Assembly (NCBI GenBank): GCA_018136815.1
Contig: JADDIW010000062.1
Location: forward strand, 1-64,000
From: Isochrysis galbana
Lineage: Eukaryota > Haptophyta > Isochrysidales > Isochrysidaceae
DNA length: 64,000 nucleotides
Reading direction: 5' to 3'
In this document: one piece after another, positions 1-10,015 of the stretch
Position numbering within the stretch: the first letter of the stretch is position 1
How the letters are laid out: each line of letters starts with the position of its first letter
Notes under the pieces: model-generated
Databases searched by the model: none
The model's input: the letters and a program-made list of their open reading frames with translations, nothing else
Told to the model about the DNA's origin: nothing
Made by a program: the position numbers and the translations under genes

Positions 1-22
1 AAATACAACTGTGGACATTTGA

Positions 23-1807
23 TCGCTCAATTCGACTGATGTCCCACTATTGACGGAACGACACCTCGTCGCGGGCCTCCGCTCGCTTCCAAATCCGGCG
101 ACTCGGCGGCATCCCGTCGATCCAAGCCTCGCCGGGGATGTTTCTGAGCGAGAAGTCATCCTAGCCTCATGGGACCAACTGTTTAACATGTCCCCCTATG
201 AGGTAGCTTCTCTCTACAAGAACTCCGACGATTTCGAGCTAATCCACGCCATTCTCAACGGCGGCCTCTCTCGGGCCGGCAATGTTTGGCACTACCGTGT
301 GTTTTTCGAGAAGGAGCACGTGACCAAGTGGGCTCGGAGCCGCTTCTTCCTCGACCGCACCCTCCATCACCAAGTCCGAATGGGCAAAGAGCTTTCCGAG
401 ATCAAGTTCCCCAAGGGCCTGGCCTCGGACAACGTCCAGACAGCGGCCACCTCCTGGAATGATTTTCGTCTGTCCTTCATCAAGCCACTCGAGCGCGCCC
501 TCTCGCTCGGCTGCGACCACCGTGAAATCTTTACATCCTTGCTAGCGGCCGCCAACTTGTGCACCACCGGCAACCAAAGGATTTACGCCTTCCTCCTCGA
601 TCTCGCCGAAGATCCGGTTCTCTCTCTCAATCCCGCGCTGGCCTGCGACGTGCTTCTCCGCAAGTGCGACGCCACCTTCGCGGCCAACGTGCCCGGCTTC
701 GCCAAAGACTCCGCCTCCATGGAGTGGGACCGCCTCGTAGCCCGTGAAGCCGGCTCCGATCTCTTAGAGTTATCCAAGAATTTGGTGCGCGCGTACGTCC
801 GCAAGATGGGTGACGCGAAGGTGGATGCCACGACGGTCTGGGACCACCCAAACATGTCGCACGATATCAATCAACGATTCGAGTCCATCATTCGGAACGA
901 CAAGGTCGACGCGGCTCGCGGCGTGGATAACGCGACCAAGTTCGGCGAGTGTCTTGCGAAGACTCGCTTCCGCGTCGAGAACCACGAGCTCCCTCGTTCG
1001 GCCCTTTCGTGCGTCAACCTCTGCCAGCGCTACCTGAGCCCGTACGAACACGCCCGCGCTGGCCAACAAGCGTCGGTCACGGTCGCCGCCGTGACGCCGC
1101 CGGCGACTACTTCCAAGTCCACCAAGACCGCCAAGGTTGCTAAGACTGCCTCTAACCCCGCAGACACTACGGCTTCGATGGTCGCCGCCGTCCAAGCGGC
1201 GGTGGCCGAGGCATTAAAATCGCAAAACAACAACTCGAACCGCAAGGCGACTGGCGCTGACAATCGTCGGGCTCCGCCTCCGCCTACGAATTACTCCGCA
1301 TCGTCTCCGTTACCGGACGCACTTCTTGACCGTCCCCTCGGCAAAAGCACGTCTTCCCGTCGCCAATGTGATCCCCCTCCGAACGGCCTTGGGCTTCCGG
1401 CCGATTCGGGCCTCTCGGAATGGGATCCAGGTAGCTGGTCTCGAGCGCGAGCCCGCTTCTGGCAAATCTCTCGTTACGCGGGTCACCCGGCCCTTCGCGC
1501 TGCGCTCACGCGCTGCCGTCCCTCGGATGCCACCATGACGGCGCCGCGTCTCGACGACTTAGACCGCGACGTCAAGGAGTGGACCGACGCCAACGGCTGC
1601 GCGTACTGCGCCTTTCGTCCCCGGGCTCCATCTGGTACGCCCGAGGCAGACTTGTGGAAGTATGGCACGGGCGACGGAGCTCATAACCCCGTCGTTTGCC
1701 AACCATACATTCGTTTTCTCTGCGAAGGCGGCAGTGGCGAGTGTGGTAACGACCCAGAAGTCCACCGCCGCCTCCGCACGATGGTTGTTCTCCGTCCGGC
1801 CCAGTAG
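23..1807 (+). CDS. gag: Gag-like protein of the gypsy element
   Basis: This reading frame is open from 23 (in-frame TGA at 20-22) to a UAG at 1805-1807. No ATG occurs before 188, so the true start is either that ATG, a non-ATG codon near 50, or lost by mutation or by the window edge. The first ~340 codons are a helical, charged capsid-like region. A low-complexity Ala/Thr/Ser/Lys linker follows, then a C-terminal Cys/His cluster (CAYC, then HNPVVC, LCEGGSGEC and a final His) that could be an atypical zinc knuckle. The assignment rests mainly on position upstream of Pol in the same frame. The protein would assemble virus-like particles and bind element RNA. Confidence 0.7.
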   Translation, partial: SLNSTDVPLLTERHLVAGLRSLPNPATRRHPVDPSLAGDVSEREVILASWDQLFNMSPYEVASLYKNSDDFELIHAILNGGLSRAGNVWHYRVFFEKEHVTKWARSRFFLDRTLHHQVRMGKELSEIKFPKGLASDNVQTAATSWNDFRLSFIKPLERALSLGCDHREIFTSLLAAANLCTTGNQRIYAFLLDLAEDPVLSLNPALACDVLLRKCDATFAANVPGFAKDSASMEWDRLVAREAGSDLLELSKNLVRAYVRKMGDAKVDATTVWDHPNMSHDINQRFESIIRNDKVDAARGVDNATKFGECLAKTRFRVENHELPRSALSCVNLCQRYLSPYEHARAGQQASVTVAAVTPPATTSKSTKTAKVAKTASNPADTTASMVAAVQAAVAEALKSQNNNSNRKATGADNRRAPPPPTNYSASSPLPDALLDRPLGKSTSSRRQCDPPPNGLGLPADSGLSEWDPGSWSRARARFWQISRYAGHPALRAALTRCRPSDATMTAPRLDDLDRDVKEWTDANGCAYCAFRPRAPSGTPEADLWKYGTGDGAHNPVVCQPYIRFLCEGGSGECGNDPEVHRRLRTMVVLRPAQ

Positions 1808-1844
1808 GTCGCCGGCGGGGCCCACGTCCGCGCTGTTACCCCGC
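1805..1844 (+). promoter_or_regulatory. Candidate UAG readthrough signal between Gag and Pol
   Basis: Gag ends with CAG-TAG-GTC. The same frame is then completely open from 1808 through the Pol ATG at 2378 to 10015. Seven bases after the stop, GCGGGG (1815-1820) can pair with CCCCGC (1839-1844), closing an 18-base loop. A UAG followed by a short spacer and a structured element is the arrangement known from gammaretroviral gag-pol readthrough. That this stop is read through here is inference; a recent nonsense mutation is the alternative. Confidence 0.5.
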
Positions 1845-2377
1845 TACCAGTCCAGGGTAGTGGGCCTGAACGCCACCCACCAAAAGATCGTATTACGCTA
1901 CGGCCGAGTACTTCTACGGCCTCCAACCGGTACCCCAAGATTCCCCAAGTTCCAGACAAGCCCTGCCACCTCCATCCCCCTCTTTCTCCTGCCTCCTCGC
2001 CGATTGCCCCTATTTCTCCCAATGCCGATGATTCCATCCTGATTCTCGATATCACGCACGAGTCCTCAAAACCAAGTCAACCGTCACCGCCTCTCTATCA
2101 ACTCAAGCCGCTCAACCGCTACCCCCCGCCACTCCTCAAGCATCCCCAGTCCAAGACCTCACGGTCTGCGAAAATCCAGCCGCCGCAGGCCCAATCCAAC
2201 CTTCAATCCTTCAAATCAAATTTCGCATGTCCGAGCCACAAAACGTCTCCCGAGTACGAGTCCGAGTCCAAGTCACGTTCAGAATTACCCTCTTCGTCTT
2301 ACGCCACCGCGAGCCCATCTACGAGTCTGAGCCCAGTCCAGTCATCACCGGTATCACCAGTCTCCATTACTACGACG

Positions 2378-5300
2378 ATGGAGGCGCAGTTCTCCGGTTC
2401 TTCCCCACTTTCTTTCGAGTCCGAGTCCAAGCCTGTTTTGAGCAAACCCCGTTCTGAGCCATCCGAGTCCGAGTCCGAGTCCGAGTCCGAGTTTACAACG
2501 TCACCGAGTCCTACCACGCGGTCGACCGCAGGATTAACGGAGCTCCAGCCACTCACTGAGCCTCCGACGACCACTCCTTCCGCGGGAGTGTTCACCTTCG
2601 GTCCTCCGCGCCCCGAGTCTGAGTCATTTGGAATCTCCGGTCACTTCCAGAATTCCAACCACAACCGAGCCCCGTTTCACGAGCCACCGCGTATCGAGTC
2701 CAAACACAAGCTGACGCCGAAGCCCTCGACGACAGCCACTGTGTCCTTGTCCGAGCCACCGTTCCGAGTCTCGCCGCAGCCGGCCTGCCACTCCAGCAGG
2801 CTGCACGCCGCCGAGCCGATCCCTTCCGTTTCCGTTCCGAGTCCGAGTCCAATCGCACAAGACAGTGCATCCCGAGCCCGCGTAATCAAGCCCGTCACCG
2901 AGTCCGAGATTTCGGCCGCACCGAGCCAACCGGTGCTGGCCACCGTGCCCCTATTGTCATCACAAGCTTCAGCTTCGTCCTCACCGACGGTTGCGACGCC
3001 AGGGGGCTTCACCTTTGAGCCGGCCCCGTCCGTTCCCATTTCGAAAGTTAGCCCTGTTATTGGCGTCCAGCACGCCAGAAACGACGAGTCCGAGTCCGAG
3101 TACAAATTAACGTCACCGCGGAGTCCGCGGTCGACCACCGGCGTTCCCACGCCACCCCATCAACCGAGAGCCCTGGAGGAGCTTGAACAGCCGTCTCCTA
3201 GCCCCTCTCAAGTCGCCGAGTCTTCCGAATTCGAGTCTGAATCCACCGTAATTTCAGCGGTCCATCCACCCGCTAGCCCGAGCCAAGTCCTCCGAAGAAT
3301 GCTTCGCATTGCAGAACCTCTTCGGCCACTACCCACGCCAGCCGCTGCCGCAGAGCCACCACCCTGGCCCCAGCCTTCCCCGCAGCCGGCTTCTACGACA
3401 GCCACGTCCCTTCTTTCGCCGGCGCCGACCCCGCCGACGACAGAATGCAACGACGTCGATCCCTGGCCTGTTTCCTCTTCCGACGTGACCATGGAGAGTG
3501 ACCACAACTCCTCTGCACGTCGAGGAACGGCGGCCTCCCAAACCGAGCTTCTACGCCCATTGAGCCAGCCCAACCGAGTCCCTGAGCCATGTCCTTCATG
3601 TCTCTCACCGGTGGTCTCGCGGCCGCGGCGTCCGTCGCCGCCGTCCGACACCCCACTTCTCCGAGTTTCTTCGTCCATCCCGTCCTCCGAGCCCGTCTCT
3701 ACGTCGTCGATATCCGAGTCTTCTTCCATTCGTCCTACGTCGCTGCGGCCACCGGTCGCCGCCTCCGAGCACTGCCTGCCTCTCGATACCACTGCCACCA
3801 CCATCATGCGCGTGGCAGCGATCAATGCGTCCGCGATCCAGTCCTTCGATTCCTCTCAAAACAACTCCGATGTCGGCACCCGTGATGATACCCCGTCACC
3901 CGCTCTCCACGCTCTCGCCTCTCTTCGTGCACGAGCGAGCGGCTCTGCGGTGGTATTACCTCGGCACCTCACGGAGGCAGCCCAAGAGCTTCGCCGGCCT
4001 CGCAATGGCACCCTAGCCTCGCCTGCCGCCGCGCTACCCAAGCACTTCGATGAGCTTTGCGCTGAGCTCACGAAGATGAATCAACGAGTCCAAGACGGGC
4101 TGACGTCTGGCTGTCACGCACCACGCGTTCTCGTCGTTGGCGAGACGAGCGGCGTCGTCTCCTCCATGTTCCTACTCGCCGGTGCTGATGTAGCTACGTG
4201 CGATTTGTATCCTTCCGAGATCGATTACGTGCCCCACTTCCAAGGCGACGCGCTTCATGTCCAAAACCTAGGTTGGGACCTAGTCATCGCCCACCCGCCC
4301 TGCACGTACCTCTCCGCTGTCAGCATTCAATGGCTCTCCCAAGAACCCGGACGTCGTGCCGCTCTTGAGTCGGCCGCTCGCGTCTTCAAGTCAATGGCCT
4401 CCGCCACTGCTCCGTTTGTAGCGGTCGAGAACCCTCGGATGCATGCGGAAGCTCGCCGTTTAGTCGGGGGGTTGACCCCGACCCAATTCGTCCAACCCTG
4501 GGAGCACGGCACTGGACACCAGAAAGCCACCGGGTTGTACCTCACCAAAGGGCTGCCGCCCCTCCAGCCAACTTGCGTCGTGGATGGCCGTGAGTCGGCC
4601 ATGGCTAACCTCTCTCCTTCACCGCACCGTGGCGCTCTTCGCAGCCGCACCTACGTCGGTGTAGCTGGAGCGATGGCGATCCATTGGATGCCTGTTCTTC
4701 TTCGACATTTGAGCCAACAGCGAGACCAGACGTCGACGAAGAAATTGTCCGCGTTAGAGCTACTCGCTTGCGCGCGGTGCAGCCTATTGGACCGGCCTTC
4801 ACTTAGCTCGACCGAGGCTACCGCCTACGAGCCGTGGTCGGCTCTTCATCGTTATGAGAGGGGGAGGGAAACGAGTGAAGTTTCTTCCGACCCCGTTGTT
4901 TCCCGTCCAGCTACTCCCGAGTCAGACAACCACGAAGACCAAAAAGAAACCCACGATAACCACGACAACGACACGCCACTCCACGCCTCCGAGTCTACAC
5001 TCCACGACCCATTCTCTCCATGGACCGCCCCGCCTCCGGCACGCGCGAGCTCGCCGCGTCCGACGACGCCGACGACTCTCCGGAAGCGGCGCCAACAATG
5101 GCAATCATTCGGAGTGAACGGGGACCAGAAATGGTCCAACGTCACGCTCGAAACCGCTGACGAAATAAGAGCGCAAGCTCTAGCCGGACGAAACGCCGAC
5201 GAGGAATCCGACCTCGCCGCTGCCGTCCGAGCGCCGATCGAGTTCGTGGAAGCCAAAGGCATCCGCGCCGAAGAGCTAGCCTCATTAGTTCGAAGACCCA

Positions 5301-8300
5301 AGACAGAAGCCCAAGCCCGTCTCGAGAAAGATTGGGAAAAGATGTCCGACCACCCGAGGCACCCCACCGACAAGAGAGGCCTGGGCTACACTAGTCCCAA
5401 GCTATCACCCTGTACCGCTACCAACGAGGACGACCCCTCTAGGCCCTCTGCCACGATAGCGGCAGTCGGAGTACCCGAAGAGACGACGACCAGTTTGACG
5501 ACGAATTCACCCGAGCAACGACGCTGGCGACCAACCCCGTCCCTGTCCGACACCATTGCACACGTGACCGCGCACCGGCCGGAGAGCGTCGTGGATACCC
5601 TACCATCTGCCTACCCAAGGCATTGTCTATATGTTCGAGATCTAATGGTCTGCCGCTCCGGCGAGGCTGCCGGCAAAGAAGGAGTAATCTTAGCCGACTC
5701 CGCCCTCACGGTCAACAGCACACTCGCTGACACCGGAGCTGGCCCGTCGGTCGTGACCACTTCCCTCTTGTCCAGCCTACCCAACGACGCATGCGTCGAG
5801 CGGCTGCCGCAAGCCGTAGTGACACCGCTCCATGGCCCAGACGGCCTACCTCTTATCACGCGAGGCAAGGCTCGAATCGTTTTCTCCGTCGGTGGATTTC
5901 TCTTTCGTCATACGTTCATGGTGATTGAAGGCAACCCGATGCTACTGCTCGGGAACGACTTCTTAGCTACGCACGCCGCTTCGATTCAGCTCGCCTCCGA
6001 CAGCGCGGACGGCTCTATCACCCTCGGTGCCCCATCCACGGTGGCTCCTCTTGAGGTTAATGGCAGTCCAAGCCCCGACGCTCCGCCGATCTTTCGCGTC
6101 TCGACGTCACCGATAGCGGTGGTCCCTGTCAGCATGACTTGTGCACAGGTCTGTCCGACCTCCGCGAACCCAATCACGACTGACTTCTTCCGAGGGCCGC
6201 AAGCCGCCGAAAACGACAACCAGCTAGTCTCCGAGCCGCTCTTCAACACGGCCGATGAGTTTGCCGCCAAAGCGCCGGCGTCTTGTGGCTCCGAGTACCT
6301 CCTATATACCCATGAACCTATCACGATCCCGGCCTATCATCGGGCGACGTTTCACGTCCGAATTCCGCTAGCTCTTCGAGAACACGAAGACTGCGCCATG
6401 CTCGTGGACCGACTCCCTACACGCGAGACTATTGACAGCTCTCCGCTCGTCATCCCTCAAGTAGAGAGGCCGAAATCCGACCACACCATCGCGGTTACGG
6501 TGGCCAATACTGACCCCAAACCACTACACCTTCCGTCGTTCCATCCTGTAGCTTCGCTACAGGTTCGATTCAAGATTCACGCTGGAACTTATCACCGCGT
6601 CGGTGACAATAACTCGCCGGATGTGATTGAGTCGCTCAACGAGGACCAACGCAAGCTCCTCGAGGCAGCCAAGATCGACCCCGAGGGCCGTCTCTCGATG
6701 CCCCAACGTGAACAAGTTCGTCGTCTACTGGCCCGACGTATCGCTGCTTTCGCAATTGACCCGACTAACCCGAATCACACTCACGTGATGGAGGTAGAGC
6801 TACCGCTCAACCCCGGAGCCGAAGCTCACCGTCACGCACCGTCTAGAGTTGGACGAGAGGGTGAGAAGATCATAGAGGACGAAGTTTGCAAGATGGAGTC
6901 CGCGGGCATCATTAGGAAATCAAATTCGTCGTGGGCCTCTCGAGTCGTGTTAGTCACTAAGAAGGATGGCTCCGTACGTTTCTGCGTAGATTATCGCGAC
7001 GTCAACTCCAAGCTTCGTCTAGAGGACAGCCCTCTTCCCCTCACGGTAGAAGCCATCGACCGATTGTCGTCCGGTCAAGGCAACCTCGATTCTCTATTCC
7101 TTTGCACCCTGGACCTGGCATCTGGTTTCTGGGGTATACCGATCAAAGAATCCGATAAACATATCACCGCGTTCACTACTCATCGCGGCAAGTACGAGTT
7201 CAATTACTTGCCTTTCGGTGTTCAATCCGGTCCCTCGTATATGTGCCGCCTCATGGACGCCGTTCTCGGTGGGCTGGCATGGGAGATTTGTATGCCATAC
7301 TTGGATGATGTCGGCGCCTGGTCGACAGGTGTAGGTGACTCGCTGCAGGCCAGGGAAGAGTCGTCATTCCAACAAATGTTACACCGTCTTGATCTTGTCT
7401 TGGAACGTCTCATCTGGGCGGGCCTCACTTGCAAGATGTCGAAATGCGTTTTCTTTGCCACCTCGGCTGAATATCTCGGCCACGTTGTTTCGCGTGAAGG
7501 TCTTCGGATGGATCCCAAGAAAGTGGAAGCTGTCTCGAAAATCGACCCAACCCAAATCAACTCGATCGAAGCCGTCCGTTCGTTCCTTGGATTGTGCTCC
7601 TACTACCGCCGTTTCATCCGTCGTTTTGCGATCCGTGCGGCGCCGTTAACCGCTCTCACGCGGAAAGGGTGCGACGTCCCGGTCGAGTCGCAAACAGAAG
7701 CCTGTCGACAGGCTATCGAAGATCTCAAGCAAGCTATCTGTGAAGAACCCGTACTTGCACCTCCTCGAGACGACCGTCCTTTCCTCGTTAAAACCGACGG
7801 TGCTAGCAAGCTCGGCATCGCCGGCGTCCTCGCCCAAAAAGACGACGAAGGGAGAGAGCGCGTCGTTGCATACTACGGTCGTAGCTTGAGTCCGGCTGAG
7901 CGCCATTGGACAGTCACTGAAATCGAACTTCTAGCAGCGCTAGAATCGATCCGAAATTGGAGGCCTTATCTTTGGGGTCGCCACTTCACCCTCGTCGTAG
8001 ACCATTCAGCTTTGCGCTGGCTTCACACGATGAAAGATCAAGTCACCGGTGGTCCAGCCTCGCGCCTCATGCGATGGGTCCTAAAGCTAGCCGAATATAG
8101 ATTCGACGTCGTGCACAAACCTGGAGTCACTCACTGGGACGCCGACGGCTTATCCCGCTTAGTTGCTCTCGAGCCTGATCACGATCCTCTCCATCTCGAG
8201 GAGAGTGACGCCCATTCTTTCGATTCTTCTGAAATTCACGACATAGTCGCCGCCGCGGTTACTTCATCCACCCTCACCGCTCGCCGCCAACAAGCAAGCG

Positions 8301-10015
8301 ATAGGCTCGCTCGTCAAGCATCGGAATCTTCGGAGTCGATTACCTCCTCGTATCTCGATGTGGGCGTGCCTCATGCCGACGAATTACGTCAAGCGCTCTC
8401 TACCGACGATCTCGCCAGCTCGATCCTTTCTGAAGTCGAGTCGATCCTTCCGAAAGCTTCCTCTTCGATTGACTCTAGCTCGTCGTCGAAGAAAAGTTCC
8501 CGATTCCTCCTTCGCGATGGCCTACTCTACTACCGCTCCTCAGAAGCGGAAGAGGCTCCTCTTCGTTTGTACATTCCGGAGTCCCTTCGTGACACGTACC
8601 TCCGCGCCTACCATGACCACCTTGGTCACCCAGGTGCGACAAGGATGACTACCCTACTTCGTTCTCGAGTTTACTGGCCTGGCCTATCCGCCTCTGTATC
8701 GGAGTACGTTCGAGAGTGCCATGAATGCACTCTTGGCAAACCGTTACCGCGACCGCTCGCCCATCCATCCGGTCTTTCCATCGGATCTTATCCTTTCGAC
8801 GTCGTCTATTGCGATATTCTTTCGATGGCGCCCACTCACGATTTCGTATCCGGCCGCTCCGGTTTTGACAAGCTGATTGTTTTCGTCGATTCTCTCTCTC
8901 GTTGGATTGAAGCTGAGCCTTGCAACGGTAACCCCTCGTCCTCGAAATGTCTAGACGTCTTCATGCGTCTCATCGTATCTCGTTATGGAGTCCCTCGCCA
9001 ACTTCGAACCGACGCCGGCTCGAATCTTTGCTCTCGATTAGTGGACCTAATTCTCAAAGCGACCGGCACGGACTTGAGCACTACTGAAGCCTATCGCCAC
9101 GAAGGCGTAGGGCTAGTAGAAAGAGCTCAACAAACTCTCCTCACGATGACTCGAGTCTCCAATGAAGGCGGCGCCCATTGGGTCGATCACCTTCCGTTTC
9201 TTCTCATGTCTATGCGAGCGACCGCCGGTCGCGTCGTACCCAAGTCACCCGCGGCTATCTTGTTTGGTCGGGAGCTTCGTCTTCCAGCTCAACTTGCTGA
9301 CCCTGCTCCTGTTCTCGAGTTGCTTCCATCTAGGCCTCCGTCCGATGCCGTCATTTACGCCACCGAGCTCAATAAGAAGCTTCTCGAGTCGTGGCGTTCC
9401 GCCCTCGAAAGTACTCAAGAAGCCCAACGTGAATCGATGCGCTCCGCCTCTCAAAAGTCTAAACTCGGTGTTACCTTCAAACAAGGAGACAGAGTTTGTC
9501 GTCGAATCCCTGGCCACGCCAACAAACTTCAATATCTCTACTCCGGTCCCTACCGAGTAGAAGAAGCCATCTCGGCCACTCGCTACCGTCTACGCGATCT
9601 CGAAAATCGTCAAGTCAAGGATGAAGTTCACATTTCCAATCTTCGTCCGTACTTCACCGTCACCGATTCGTCTCCGCTCGCTGAAGATGAGTACTTGGTC
9701 GAAGAGTTACTCGATCGCAAGGGCGATGGAGTTTCATTCAAGTATCTCGTCAAATGGCGCGGCTATCCTCGTTCTGAAGCTACTTGGGAGTCTCGAATTG
9801 AGTTGCTTCGGCGTTGTGCTGATCTAGTTGAGTCGTACGACACCACTTTCGACCGCCGTCCGGTTCAACCCCAAGCTCACTCCGCTGTAGACTCCTCTTC
9901 AAGTCCAAGCTCAAGTTCCCAATCCAATCAAGTTATTCCACGTCGAATTCAAGAGACAAGTCGTACTCCTCCTGATCTGCCTTCGAGTCGTACTCGTTCT
10001 CGTTCACAATCGTAG
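2378..10015 (+). CDS. pol: Gypsy Pol polyprotein: MTase-PR-RT-RH-IN-chromodomain
   Basis: A 2,545-residue frame from ATG 2378; if made by readthrough it would start at 1808. Residues 1-560 are Ser/Pro/Glu-rich with ESESESESE runs. A methyltransferase-like domain spans about 575-780 (Cys642, Glu684-Asn685). The aspartic protease has DTG at 1118-1120. RT carries YLDD at 1641-1644, RNase H starts near Asp1807, and integrase shows an HHCC zinc finger (His2079, Cys2114, Cys2117) and the D,D-35-E triad Asp2146, Asp2212, Glu2248. A chromodomain (EYLVEELLDRK, then YLVKWRGYPRSEATWE) lies at about 2436-2480, as expected for targeting to chromatin. All catalytic motifs checked are intact. The acidic Ser-rich N-terminal stretch and the methyltransferase are unusual for the family. 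Confidence 0.93.
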   Translation: MEAQFSGSSPLSFESESKPVLSKPRSEPSESESESESEFTTSPSPTTRSTAGLTELQPLTEPPTTTPSAGVFTFGPPRPESESFGISGHFQNSNHNRAPFHEPPRIESKHKLTPKPSTTATVSLSEPPFRVSPQPACHSSRLHAAEPIPSVSVPSPSPIAQDSASRARVIKPVTESEISAAPSQPVLATVPLLSSQASASSSPTVATPGGFTFEPAPSVPISKVSPVIGVQHARNDESESEYKLTSPRSPRSTTGVPTPPHQPRALEELEQPSPSPSQVAESSEFESESTVISAVHPPASPSQVLRRMLRIAEPLRPLPTPAAAAEPPPWPQPSPQPASTTATSLLSPAPTPPTTECNDVDPWPVSSSDVTMESDHNSSARRGTAASQTELLRPLSQPNRVPEPCPSCLSPVVSRPRRPSPPSDTPLLRVSSSIPSSEPVSTSSISESSSIRPTSLRPPVAASEHCLPLDTTATTIMRVAAINASAIQSFDSSQNNSDVGTRDDTPSPALHALASLRARASGSAVVLPRHLTEAAQELRRPRNGTLASPAAALPKHFDELCAELTKMNQRVQDGLTSGCHAPRVLVVGETSGVVSSMFLLAGADVATCDLYPSEIDYVPHFQGDALHVQNLGWDLVIAHPPCTYLSAVSIQWLSQEPGRRAALESAARVFKSMASATAPFVAVENPRMHAEARRLVGGLTPTQFVQPWEHGTGHQKATGLYLTKGLPPLQPTCVVDGRESAMANLSPSPHRGALRSRTYVGVAGAMAIHWMPVLLRHLSQQRDQTSTKKLSALELLACARCSLLDRPSLSSTEATAYEPWSALHRYERGRETSEVSSDPVVSRPATPESDNHEDQKETHDNHDNDTPLHASESTLHDPFSPWTAPPPARASSPRPTTPTTLRKRRQQWQSFGVNGDQKWSNVTLETADEIRAQALAGRNADEESDLAAAVRAPIEFVEAKGIRAEELASLVRRPKTEAQARLEKDWEKMSDHPRHPTDKRGLGYTSPKLSPCTATNEDDPSRPSATIAAVGVPEETTTSLTTNSPEQRRWRPTPSLSDTIAHVTAHRPESVVDTLPSAYPRHCLYVRDLMVCRSGEAAGKEGVILADSALTVNSTLADTGAGPSVVTTSLLSSLPNDACVERLPQAVVTPLHGPDGLPLITRGKARIVFSVGGFLFRHTFMVIEGNPMLLLGNDFLATHAASIQLASDSADGSITLGAPSTVAPLEVNGSPSPDAPPIFRVSTSPIAVVPVSMTCAQVCPTSANPITTDFFRGPQAAENDNQLVSEPLFNTADEFAAKAPASCGSEYLLYTHEPITIPAYHRATFHVRIPLALREHEDCAMLVDRLPTRETIDSSPLVIPQVERPKSDHTIAVTVANTDPKPLHLPSFHPVASLQVRFKIHAGTYHRVGDNNSPDVIESLNEDQRKLLEAAKIDPEGRLSMPQREQVRRLLARRIAAFAIDPTNPNHTHVMEVELPLNPGAEAHRHAPSRVGREGEKIIEDEVCKMESAGIIRKSNSSWASRVVLVTKKDGSVRFCVDYRDVNSKLRLEDSPLPLTVEAIDRLSSGQGNLDSLFLCTLDLASGFWGIPIKESDKHITAFTTHRGKYEFNYLPFGVQSGPSYMCRLMDAVLGGLAWEICMPYLDDVGAWSTGVGDSLQAREESSFQQMLHRLDLVLERLIWAGLTCKMSKCVFFATSAEYLGHVVSREGLRMDPKKVEAVSKIDPTQINSIEAVRSFLGLCSYYRRFIRRFAIRAAPLTALTRKGCDVPVESQTEACRQAIEDLKQAICEEPVLAPPRDDRPFLVKTDGASKLGIAGVLAQKDDEGRERVVAYYGRSLSPAERHWTVTEIELLAALESIRNWRPYLWGRHFTLVVDHSALRWLHTMKDQVTGGPASRLMRWVLKLAEYRFDVVHKPGVTHWDADGLSRLVALEPDHDPLHLEESDAHSFDSSEIHDIVAAAVTSSTLTARRQQASDRLARQASESSESITSSYLDVGVPHADELRQALSTDDLASSILSEVESILPKASSSIDSSSSSKKSSRFLLRDGLLYYRSSEAEEAPLRLYIPESLRDTYLRAYHDHLGHPGATRMTTLLRSRVYWPGLSASVSEYVRECHECTLGKPLPRPLAHPSGLSIGSYPFDVVYCDILSMAPTHDFVSGRSGFDKLIVFVDSLSRWIEAEPCNGNPSSSKCLDVFMRLIVSRYGVPRQLRTDAGSNLCSRLVDLILKATGTDLSTTEAYRHEGVGLVERAQQTLLTMTRVSNEGGAHWVDHLPFLLMSMRATAGRVVPKSPAAILFGRELRLPAQLADPAPVLELLPSRPPSDAVIYATELNKKLLESWRSALESTQEAQRESMRSASQKSKLGVTFKQGDRVCRRIPGHANKLQYLYSGPYRVEEAISATRYRLRDLENRQVKDEVHISNLRPYFTVTDSSPLAEDEYLVEELLDRKGDGVSFKYLVKWRGYPRSEATWESRIELLRRCADLVESYDTTFDRRPVQPQAHSAVDSSSSPSSSSQSNQVIPRRIQETSRTPPDLPSSRTRSRSQS
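4106..4720 (+). other. Cytosine-C5 methyltransferase-like domain inside Pol
   Basis: Within Pol, a Rossmann-type start (VLVVGETSGVVSSMFLLAGA, then ATCDLYPS) is followed by DLVIAHPPCTYLS with Cys642 in the position of the catalytic motif IV cysteine, AVENPRM matching motif VI, and RSRTYVGVAGAMA near the end, which resembles the closing motif of short phage-type cytosine methyltransferases. The domain is compact (about 200 residues) and has no obvious target-recognition insert. It sits between the acidic region and the protease, so it would be released from, or stay joined to, the Gag-Pol precursor. The likely reaction is SAM-dependent DNA cytosine methylation; activity is inferred from motifs only. 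Confidence 0.75.
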
